Assembly: GCF_007830635.1 (NCBI RefSeq)
Contig: NZ_VLLA01000015.1
Coordinates: forward strand, 157,124 to 221,123
DNA from: Bradyrhizobium huanghuaihaiense
GTDB lineage: Bacteria; Pseudomonadota; Alphaproteobacteria; Rhizobiales; Xanthobacteraceae
Direction of reading: 5' to 3'
Length of the DNA: 64,000 bases
Each line of letters begins with the position of its first letter. Position 1 is the first letter of the stretch. Made by a program: the position numbers and the translations under genes. The notes under the pieces are model-generated. The model was not told the origin of the DNA. It did no database searches and was given only the letters and a program-made list of their open reading frames with translations. Below are positions 16,935 through 24,900 of this stretch, in pieces.

Positions 16935-18113
16935 ATGAGCGGCATTGCATCCAGCCCGGTCGACCCGTTTGCGCCCGACTTCCTGATGGACCCCTATCCT
17001 GCCTATGCGGCGCTGCGCGCGCATGGGCCCGTGTTTGAATTGGAGCGTTATGGCGTGTGGGCGATGGCCGGCTATGCCGAGGTCGAGCCGGCGCTGAAGG
17101 ACTGGAAGGCGTTCATCAGCGGCGAAGGCGTCGGGCTCCACGGCATGAATCCGGCGCTGCCAAGACCGCTGACGCTCCAGATCGATCCGCCCGATCACGA
17201 CAAGGGCCGCCGGGTGCTCGGCCGCACGCTGTCGCCGGGCGTCGCAAGGAAGCTGCGCGAGACGTTTCAGCAGGAGGCCGAGAAGAAGGTCACGGAGCTG
17301 ATCGACAAAGGCACGTTCGATGCCGTGACCGATCTCGCCGAGGCCTATCCGATGAAGGTGTTTCCGGATGCGATCGGCATCCGGCCCGACGGCCGCGAGA
17401 AGCTCCTGGCCTGGAGTACGTTCGTGTTCAACAGCTTCGGCCCGGAGAACGAGATACTCGCGGCTTCACGAAAAGAGGGTCTCGCCGCCCAGAGCTGGAT
17501 CATGGAATGCTGTGCGCGAGATGCGCTACGGCCCGACAGTCTCGGCATGATGATCTACCAGGCCGCCGACGAGGGCGAGATCACCGAGCACGAGGCGACG
17601 CATCTGGTGCGGCCGTTCCTCACCGCCGGGATCGACACCACCGTCAACGGCATCGGCAATACCCTGCTCGCGCTCGCCACGCATCCGGATGAATACCGCA
17701 AGCTCCACCACAAGCCGGAACTGGCGCGCAACGCGTTCGAGGAAGGTCTGCGCTACGATTCACCGGTGCAGACGTTCTTTCGCACCACCTCGCGCGACGT
17801 CGAGATCGCAGGCGGCGTGATCCCCGCCCACCGCAAGGTGCTGCTGTTCATGGCCTCCGCCAACCGCGATCCCGCGCGGTGGGATGGACCCGATCGCTTC
17901 GACGTCGAGCGGGTCGCAACCGGGCATGTTGGCTTCGGCGCCGGCATCCACGCCTGCGTCGGCCAGATGATCGCGCGTCTGGAAGGCGAATTGATCTTCG
18001 GCGAGCTTGCAAGGCGCGTGAGGACGATCGAGCTCACGGCTGAACCGAAACGCAGGCTCAACAATTCCCTGCGCGGGCTGGAGAGCATGCCGGTGCGTGT
18101 GACGGCCGCCTAG
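16935..18113 (+). CDS. Cytochrome P450, CYP199-like (aromatic acid mono-oxygenase)
   Basis: 392 residues, a soluble bacterial P450. Visible motifs: I-helix AGIDTTVNG (about 231-239), the ExxR helix EEGLRYDSPVQTFFRTTSRD (about 269-288), and the haem-thiolate loop FGAGIHACVGQ with Cys341. From memory, the sequence closely tracks Rhodopseudomonas palustris CYP199A2, which O-demethylates 4-methoxybenzoate: shared features include DPYP near the N-terminus, DLAEAYP.KVFPDA and the LRGLES end. The enzyme needs a ferredoxin and reductase, and neither is encoded nearby. It is likely co-transcribed with the binding protein 14 bases upstream under MarR control. A para-substituted benzoate substrate is inferred. 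Confidence 0.88.
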   Translation: MSGIASSPVDPFAPDFLMDPYPAYAALRAHGPVFELERYGVWAMAGYAEVEPALKDWKAFISGEGVGLHGMNPALPRPLTLQIDPPDHDKGRRVLGRTLSPGVARKLRETFQQEAEKKVTELIDKGTFDAVTDLAEAYPMKVFPDAIGIRPDGREKLLAWSTFVFNSFGPENEILAASRKEGLAAQSWIMECCARDALRPDSLGMMIYQAADEGEITEHEATHLVRPFLTAGIDTTVNGIGNTLLALATHPDEYRKLHHKPELARNAFEEGLRYDSPVQTFFRTTSRDVEIAGGVIPAHRKVLLFMASANRDPARWDGPDRFDVERVATGHVGFGAGIHACVGQMIARLEGELIFGELARRVRTIELTAEPKRRLNNSLRGLESMPVRVTAA

Positions 18114-18119
18114 GCGGCC
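18104..18119. terminator. 16-bp perfect palindrome spanning the P450 stop codon
   Basis: GGCCGCC-TA-GGCGGCC; the TAG stop is at 18111-18113. It lies between convergent genes and may stop both transcripts. There is no T run. Confidence 0.35.
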
Positions 18120-18145
18120 TCGCACGACCCGGGCATGCGCGTGTA

Positions 18146-18865
18146 TCAGTTCCTCGCCGGAGCTGTTGCCGCGGCGGCGCGCGCGGACCGCGGCGCGCCG
18201 GGTTCGGCGACGGGAGCAGCCGGAGCGCGCGAGCGCATGATCGCGGCGTCGATCTCGGCGATGACGCGGCGCTGGATCGCCTCGTTCTTGTCGATCGAGA
18301 TGTGGCCGACGCCGGTGCCGCGCACGTCGACATTGTCGAGCTTGCCGCGCAGACCCGCTGCGGCCCGCACCGGCTCGCCGGGACCGTCGCCGATATAGAT
18401 GTTGATGTAGCGCTCGGCGCCGGTCGAGAGCTTGGTCTTGAACACGGAATCGAGCCCGATCGCGAGCTTCACGGGCACGCCGAGCTGGTTGAGCTTGGCG
18501 ATCATATCAGGCAGCGCGGTCGCGCCGGAGGAATGGCCGACCAGGATGATGGTCTTGATGCGGCCGGCCTTGTAGGCGGTCGCGGCTTCGTCGGCGAGCG
18601 AGGACCAGGACACGAAGTTGGCGACGGTCACCGGGACGCCCTGCGCCTGGAGCCGGGCACCGATCGTGTCGAGCCCGAGCGAGAAGATGTTGAGCACGCC
18701 GCGCAGCAGGTAGACATGCGTGGTCTGGGCCGCAGCCTGGGTCGGCGCCGCCTTGGCGGTGGACGGGCTGATGGCAACAACTGACAGCAGAAGCAGGCAA
18801 ATCGCCCACACACGGAGGGCGGGCAACTGGCTGGCGCCGGCGGTGTGACGGCCGTTCGGTCTCAT
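18146..18865 (-). CDS. Exported alpha/beta-hydrolase-like protein, paralog of 12396-13334
   Basis: A 239-residue protein starting at the ATG at 18865 (AGGGAA upstream). The N-terminus has a signal-like core, ICLLLLSVVAIS. It then follows the same plan as the 12396-13334 protein: YLLRGVLNIFSLGLDTIGAR (about 52-71), the elbow GHSSGA (110-115), and RYINIYIGDGPG. It has no LysM domain and ends in an Ala/Pro/Arg-rich tail. The shared layout points to a common family of periplasmic hydrolase-like proteins whose substrate is not known. A catalytic Asp/His pair cannot be assigned confidently; GVGHISID supplies a candidate His. Confidence 0.72.
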   Translation of the reverse strand: MRPNGRHTAGASQLPALRVWAICLLLLSVVAISPSTAKAAPTQAAAQTTHVYLLRGVLNIFSLGLDTIGARLQAQGVPVTVANFVSWSSLADEAATAYKAGRIKTIILVGHSSGATALPDMIAKLNQLGVPVKLAIGLDSVFKTKLSTGAERYINIYIGDGPGEPVRAAAGLRGKLDNVDVRGTGVGHISIDKNEAIQRRVIAEIDAAIMRSRAPAAPVAEPGAPRSARAAAATAPARN

Positions 18866-19138
18866 CGATGTTTTCCCTGGGGACAATACGCTTCGCGATT
18901 GGCCGGAATCGTAGCCACGGCCTGCTCGCAGACGCAACAAAGAGCCGCGTGAGCGGCAATCTTAGCCACAGCCCGTTGCGGTTGCGCAACACTAGCCCGG
19001 AACCTGCCACCGAAGGGCCTGTTTTGAGACCATTTTTCCCCAGCCAATTGCGACCGGGCAAGGGCATTCCTATCTCAGGGCTCCGCTGACCGCCCTCCCG
19101 GGCCGGTTCCAGCCTCCCTTCCCACCCTGCCGGCCATC

Positions 19139-20058
<920 letters not shown>

Positions 20059-20062
<4 letters not shown>

Positions 20063-20820
20063 ATCACCGCGCCATCCGCGCCATCTACCTGTTCGAAATG
20101 GCACGCACCTGGCGCACGCTGCTGCAAAGCATCGTCTCGCCGGTGGTTTCGACCTCGCTCTATTTCGTGGTGTTCGGCGCCGCGATCGGCTCGCGCATCA
20201 GCCAGGTCGAGGGCGTCAGCTACGGCACCTTCATCGTGCCGGGCCTGATCATGCTCTCGGTGCTGACGCAGAGCATTGCGAATGCCTCGTTCGGCATCTA
20301 CTTCCCGAAATTCACCGGCACGATCTACGAGATCCTGTCGGCGCCGATCTCCTATTTCGAGATCGTGCTCGGCTATGTCGGCGCCGCCGCGACCAAGTCG
20401 ATCATCCTGGGCCTGATCATCCTCGCAACCGCCGGCCTGTTCGTGCCGCTGCACATCCATCATCCGATCTGGATGCTGACTTTCCTGGTGCTGACGGCCG
20501 TGACGTTCAGCCTGTTCGGCTTCATCATCGGCATCTGGGCCGACGGCTTCGAGAAGCTGCAGATGATCCCGATGCTGGTGGTGACGCCGCTGACCTTCCT
20601 CGGCGGCAGCTTCTACTCCATCGACATGCTGCCGGCGGGCTGGCGCACGGTCGCGCTGCTCAACCCGGTCGTCTATCTGATCTCCGGCTTCCGCTGGAGC
20701 TTCTACGAGATCGCCGACGTCAGCGTATCCGTCAGTATGGGAATGACGGTGGCGTTCCTGGTGGCCTGTCTTGCGGTGATCTGGTGGATTTTCCGCACCG
20801 GATATCGGCTGAAGAATTGA
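20059..20820 (+). CDS. ABC-2 type transporter permease
   Basis: 253 residues from the ATG at 20059, overlapping the ATPase stop by 4 bases, which implies translational coupling. About six membrane segments. The SIVSPVVSTSLYFVVFGAAI stretch (about 23-42), FGFIIGIWADGFEKLQMIP and the TPLTFLGGSFYSIDMLP segment match the ABC-2 membrane family. The frame is open upstream into the ATPase gene, but that upstream part is a shadow with Arg/His-rich composition. Together with the ATPase it should form a homodimeric-type exporter in the inner membrane. Confidence 0.9.
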
Positions 20821-20829
20821 TGGGCCCCC

Positions 20830-20919
20830 GTAGCCCGGATGGAGCGTCAGCGTAATCCGGGACCGGCGTCATGTCAGGCTCCAGCGGCCCCGGATTGCGC
20901 TTCGCTCCATCCGGGCTAC
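20830..20919. repeat. Palindromic repeat (GTAGCCCGGAT family)
   Basis: Perfect 17-bp arms at 20830-20846 and 20903-20919. It lies between the convergent ABC permease and glycine-zipper genes and is likely a bidirectional terminator. Same family as 1-60. Confidence 0.7.
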
Positions 20920-20927
20920 GGAAGTCT

Positions 20928-21251
20928 TCACCGATAGCAATGGAAGCGGTGGTAACCGTCGTAGTACCCACGACAGTGGCGATAGTGGCGGTGAGGAATA
21001 CCGAATACACCCTCCACCGCACCGACGGCGCCGCCGACACCGGCGCCGACCGCGCCACCAACCACGCCTCCCACGGGACCGGCGATCCGGTTACCTTCAT
21101 AGGAGCCTTCCTGCGCGCCGCGCACGATGCCTTGGGCATGACCAGCTCGAGGCAACGACAGCAGTGCAAGCAGGATGGCGACGGCTGCGAACAGCAGGCG
21201 GACGGGAAAGCCGGCCGGCAGGACGGCGGCGTTGACACGGGCTTTGTTCAT
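20928..21251 (-). CDS. Small glycine-zipper envelope protein
   Basis: A 107-residue protein from the ATG at 21251 (MNKARVNAAVL), with GGGACTGAAG upstream. A hydrophobic signal or anchor at about 12-32 ends near RAGHAQ. Then comes a glycine zipper (GPVGGVVGGAVGAGVGGAVG, about 54-73), followed by a His/Tyr/Arg-rich tail ending HCYR. Small glycine-zipper proteins are common in Bradyrhizobium envelopes, and their role is unknown. The longer frame to 21332 has no signal-like start. Confidence 0.7.
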   Translation of the reverse strand: MNKARVNAAVLPAGFPVRLLFAAVAILLALLSLPRAGHAQGIVRGAQEGSYEGNRIAGPVGGVVGGAVGAGVGGAVGAVEGVFGIPHRHYRHCRGYYDGYHRFHCYR

Positions 21252-21561
21252 CTTCAGTCCCAGGGAAGTACAGAGTAAACGGCGGCGAAAGCCGCCAATC
21301 GGCAGGCCATCTTCAACGCACCGAGCGGCCAAATGGTTGCGCCTTTGTGACGAATTGTCGGCGATGTGAACGCATGTCCACTCGCGAAAATGTCAGCATC
21401 GCCGCTGGCCGCGCGGCACAAAGCGGCCTTGCTTACATCAGACATCACGTTAACGATGGGCGGGCGGGCCGCTGGAACGGAAGCCGGATTGCAGGCATAT
21501 TGCACGCCGGGGGACGGAGAGCCGCGGCGCCAGCGTGAACAGGCCGGAGGCCAGAACTCAA

Positions 21562-22359
21562 ATGCGTTTCCAGATGCGTACATTTTTTATTGCTTTCACC
21601 TCCCTGATGCTTTTGAGCGCGGGCACCGCGCAGGCCAAGGTCGAGATCACCGTCGACAAGGACAATCAGCAGATGACCGTCGCCGTCGACGGCGTCGCGC
21701 GCTACCGCTGGCCGGTGTCGACCGGCATCCCTTCGCGCGAGACGCCGGGCGGCGCCTTCCGCGCCTTCCGCATGGAAGAGGATCACTACTCCAAGGAATT
21801 CGACGACGCGCCGATGCCGCACGCGATCTTCTTCACCAAGGTCGGGCACGCCATCCACGGCACGGATTCGGTCGGCCGGCTCGGTTCGCCGGCGTCACAT
21901 GGCTGCGTGCGGCTGTCGCGCCAGAACGCATCGACGCTGTATGCACTGGTGCAGCAGCAGGGCGTGCTCAACACCACGGTGACGCTGACCGGCTCGGCGC
22001 AGGTGGCGCTCGCGCGCAATCCGCGCGGTCGCACCAACACTGCAGTGGCCCGCGCTCCGCAGCAGCCTGCCGAAGAGCAGTATGCGACCACCGGCGATCC
22101 CGTGAACCTGACGCCGCCGCAGCAGCCCGCGCGCCGCTATATGCCGCAGGACGACAATTACATCTATCCGGCCGACGGCAGCGACACCGGCGCGCGTTAT
22201 CCGGCGCCGCGCCCGATCACGCGCCCCTATGGCACGCAGGCCTATCAGCAACTGCCGCAGCCGACCTACGACCAGGGCTATGGCCAGCAGGGCTACTATT
22301 ATCAGCAGCAGCAGCCCCGCCAGTATTATCAGCCGCGCAATTATCACTACCAGAACTGA
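21562..22359 (+). CDS. L,D-transpeptidase (YkuD domain)
   Basis: 265 residues from the ATG at 21562, with GGAGG at 21546-21550; the frame also opens at a GTG at 21535. Signal peptide: RTFFIAFTSLMLLSAGTAQA. The YkuD catalytic domain (about 27-155) carries HAIHGTDS and the active-site motif SHGCVRLS. These periplasmic enzymes make 3-3 cross-links in peptidoglycan or attach proteins to it. The C-terminal 100 residues are low-complexity Pro/Gln/Tyr-rich, with QQGYYYQQQQPRQYYQ near the end, an extension seen in rhizobial homologues. The upstream 310-base gap (21252-21561) shows no gene. Confidence 0.88.
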   Translation: MRFQMRTFFIAFTSLMLLSAGTAQAKVEITVDKDNQQMTVAVDGVARYRWPVSTGIPSRETPGGAFRAFRMEEDHYSKEFDDAPMPHAIFFTKVGHAIHGTDSVGRLGSPASHGCVRLSRQNASTLYALVQQQGVLNTTVTLTGSAQVALARNPRGRTNTAVARAPQQPAEEQYATTGDPVNLTPPQQPARRYMPQDDNYIYPADGSDTGARYPAPRPITRPYGTQAYQQLPQPTYDQGYGQQGYYYQQQQPRQYYQPRNYHYQN

Positions 22360-22377
22360 GGCTATTTGAACGCGGCG

Positions 22378-23640
22378 TCATCTGAACGCGGCGTCACCGC
22401 GTTCGACGATCTTTCGCGCCGCATCGACGAAGGCCCGCGCGACCGGCTCGAGTATCTCGGGCCCGGTCGCCGTGAGATCATCCGATGGCGTGTGGAAGGT
22501 GCGATGGCGGCCGGCCATGCCGAGGAAATTGGCGTAGCCCGCCGCGTGCACGTCGCGGAGCTCGCCGACCGCCTGCTTCTCCGTCACCAGACGCTTTGCC
22601 GCGACTTTTGCAAAAGCCTCGTCGGTCAGCCCGACCGCGGATTTGCTCAGCACAAGATAACGCTCCTCCTCGGGCCGCTCGGTGCGGACTCCTTCCGCAA
22701 GGGCGTAACAAGCGTTCGACGAGCCGAAATGAATCCACGCCAGCGTGTCCTTCGGCGCCGGCGCGCCGTGCTTCAGGAACAGCTCCATCCCGCCATGGCC
22801 GATCTCGTGGCCGGCGGTGGCGATGAAGACGAAATGCGCCGGCCATTTCTCGGCGGCGACGGTGCGCGCCAGCGCGAGGAAGTTGGCGATGCCGGGGCCG
22901 CGCTCGCAGACGCAGGTGTACCAGCCTGTCATCGGCGTCGAGACGACGACGGTCCGGCCACGGCCGGCCCCGATCTCTGCAATCACGTTCCGGCCGGCGA
23001 CATCGCGCTCGTAATGGCCCTTGACGTCGACGGTGACGGGCGCGCCCGCGGCGAGCGCGCGCTCGAACGCCGCGCGCGACGTCGCGCCGACCACGATCAC
23101 CGGCACCAGCCAGGGCGCATCCTCCTGCGTGACGTTGTAGGCGAAGCGGTCGTCGGCGGGATTGCCGATCATCAAAAGGATCGCCGCCGGCTTCTTCGCT
23201 GTCGCGTCACTGATCGCGGCGCGATGGGTGGGCCCCAGATAGGCGCCGCGATCAAACGGCAGATCGAGCCACAGGATCTTGCCGGCAACGTCGCCATCGC
23301 GTGCGAGCGGCGCGGACAGGTGGAAGCTCGCGCGGTCCTCCGGCGGCCACCAGACTGGCGTCGCCTCGACAGCGGTGCCGGCGGCCTCGACCCTGGCCTG
23401 CTCGACGACATATTGCCGGCCGAGTACGACGGGCTGGAAGCTGACATCGAAACCCGCCTGCTTCATCTCCCCGGCGATCCAGTCGGCGGTCGCGCGGTCG
23501 CCGGGCGAGCCGAAGCGGTGCAGGCCGAAGGAGGCATAGCGCGACACATCTTCATAGAGGCTCGCACCCGAAAGCACATCCCTGGCTGCCGCCTGCCCGA
23601 CCATGAGAACCGCCATTGTTGCGATGAAGACAAGCCGCAT
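22378..23640 (-). CDS. M28-like metallopeptidase with divergent metal site
   Basis: 420 residues from the ATG at 23640, with CAGGGAG upstream and signal peptide MRLVFIATMAVLMVGQAAA. The middle resembles a PA-type insert. The C-terminal half follows the Zn-aminopeptidase (M28) fold order: PGIANFLALARTVAAEKWP, then AGHEIGHGGMELF. The usual first ligand motif (His-x-Asp) is replaced by TPMTGWYTCVCERG, and the usual Glu-Glu is His-Glu, so metal binding may be altered. A later FHTPSDD matches the distal His motif of the family. Exported protein; substrate unknown; activity uncertain. Confidence 0.72.
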   Translation of the reverse strand: MRLVFIATMAVLMVGQAAARDVLSGASLYEDVSRYASFGLHRFGSPGDRATADWIAGEMKQAGFDVSFQPVVLGRQYVVEQARVEAAGTAVEATPVWWPPEDRASFHLSAPLARDGDVAGKILWLDLPFDRGAYLGPTHRAAISDATAKKPAAILLMIGNPADDRFAYNVTQEDAPWLVPVIVVGATSRAAFERALAAGAPVTVDVKGHYERDVAGRNVIAEIGAGRGRTVVVSTPMTGWYTCVCERGPGIANFLALARTVAAEKWPAHFVFIATAGHEIGHGGMELFLKHGAPAPKDTLAWIHFGSSNACYALAEGVRTERPEEERYLVLSKSAVGLTDEAFAKVAAKRLVTEKQAVGELRDVHAAGYANFLGMAGRHRTFHTPSDDLTATGPEILEPVARAFVDAARKIVERGDAAFR

Positions 23641-23769
23641 GTGAGTGGCTCCCTGAACCCGTTTTTTGACGCGCAGTTTCCGCCTTCCACGGCCGCCGTC
23701 AACCGCAAGGCTGGACGAAACGCGCAAAGATTTCATAAGCTGCTGTTTTCACGAGCGCTGTGAATCTTG

Positions 23770-24753
23770 ATGCCGTCACGTGCCACGACAATCCTGACCG
23801 TGCTCTTCGTTCTCACTGCAGGACAATCCATGGCCTTTGATCTCGAGGCGCATCGCGGCGGGCGGGCGCTGCTACCGGAGAACACCCTGCCCGCCTTCGC
23901 CAACGCGCTGTCGATGGGCGTCGACACGCTGGAGCTCGACGTCGGCGTGACCGCCGATGGCGAGGTCGTCATCTCGCATGAACGCGGACTCAACCCCGAT
24001 ATCACACGGGATGCGAGCGGCGCCTATGTGGCCGCGCCCGGCACGCCCTTCGTCAGGCTGCGGCTCGACGACGTCAGGACCTATGACGTCGGCCAGATCC
24101 GGCCAGACAGTTCTTACGCGAAGCAATTCCCCGAGCAGCGCGCCGTGCCGGGGACGCGCATCCCCACGCTGAAGCAATTGTTCGCGCTGGTGCGCAAGTC
24201 CGGCAACGCCAATGTGCGTTTCAATATCGAGACCAAGATCGATACGAACCATCCGGACGAATCCCTCGATCCGCAAGGTTTCGTCACCGCGCTGCTTCGG
24301 CTGATTGAGGCCGAAAAATTCTCCGACCGCGTCATGATCCAGTCGTTCGACTGGAGGACCCTGCAGCTCGTCCAGCAGCAGGCGCCGACCATTCCAACGG
24401 TGTACCTGACGCTCCAGCGCGGCTCGGGCCAGACGGTGGCGCTCGACAAGGTCACCATCTGGACCGCGGATTTCAACCCGACCGATCACGGCGGCTCGCT
24501 GCCGCGAACCATCAAGGCTGCGGGCGGCGCGATCTGGTCGCCCTATTTCGGCGACGTGACCGCGGCGCTGGTCACTGAAGCCCATGCGCTCGGCTTGCGC
24601 GTCGTGGTCTGGACGGTCAACAAGCGGGAAGACATGGCGCGGATGATCGAGATCGGCGTCGACGGGATCATCTCGGACAATCCGGACCTGCTGCGGCAGG
24701 TCGCCGGCGAGAAGGGAATTGCGCTGCCGGCCGGGACGCCGGTGGAGCCGTAA
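23770..24753 (+). CDS. Glycerophosphodiester phosphodiesterase family protein
   Basis: 327 residues from the ATG at 23770; the frame also opens with TTG at 23767. The signal peptide ends near GQSMA. The GDPD TIM barrel shows its hallmarks: AHRGGRALLPENTLPAFANA (the acid/base His and a metal ligand), LELDVGVTADGEVVISHE, and the C-terminal VVWTVNKREDM and GVDGIISDNPD. It hydrolyses glycerophosphodiesters to glycerol-3-phosphate and an alcohol in the periplasm. It is divergent from the M28-like gene and followed by a palindromic repeat. glpQ-type enzymes are the closest match, but no glp transporter is adjacent. Confidence 0.88.
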   Translation: MPSRATTILTVLFVLTAGQSMAFDLEAHRGGRALLPENTLPAFANALSMGVDTLELDVGVTADGEVVISHERGLNPDITRDASGAYVAAPGTPFVRLRLDDVRTYDVGQIRPDSSYAKQFPEQRAVPGTRIPTLKQLFALVRKSGNANVRFNIETKIDTNHPDESLDPQGFVTALLRLIEAEKFSDRVMIQSFDWRTLQLVQQQAPTIPTVYLTLQRGSGQTVALDKVTIWTADFNPTDHGGSLPRTIKAAGGAIWSPYFGDVTAALVTEAHALGLRVVVWTVNKREDMARMIEIGVDGIISDNPDLLRQVAGEKGIALPAGTPVEP

Positions 24754-24760
24754 GCTTCGA

Positions 24761-24882
24761 TCTCGTGTCCCGGACGCGGTGCAGCGTGCAACGCTGCTCC
24801 GCAGAGCCGGGACCCAGAGTTGTGGGCCCCGGCTCTGCAGCGCAGCGCTGAAGAAGCGCTGCACTGCGTCCGGGGCACGAGA
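24761..24882. repeat. Palindromic repeat (TCTCGTGTCCCGGAC family)
   Basis: TCTCGTGTCCCGGACGC (24761-24777) pairs with GCGTCCGGGGCACGAGA (24866-24882), with a second hairpin inside. Relatives lie at 36685-36818 and 50297-50430. It sits between convergent genes. Confidence 0.7.
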
Positions 24883-24900
24883 CCGCTCGTAGCGCGAAGA

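Noticed and set aside
22366..23763. 465-residue plus-strand frame over the M28-like gene
   Set aside because: Antisense shadow; low-complexity Arg/Ala/His content and no motif, while the minus strand has a signal peptide and M28 features.
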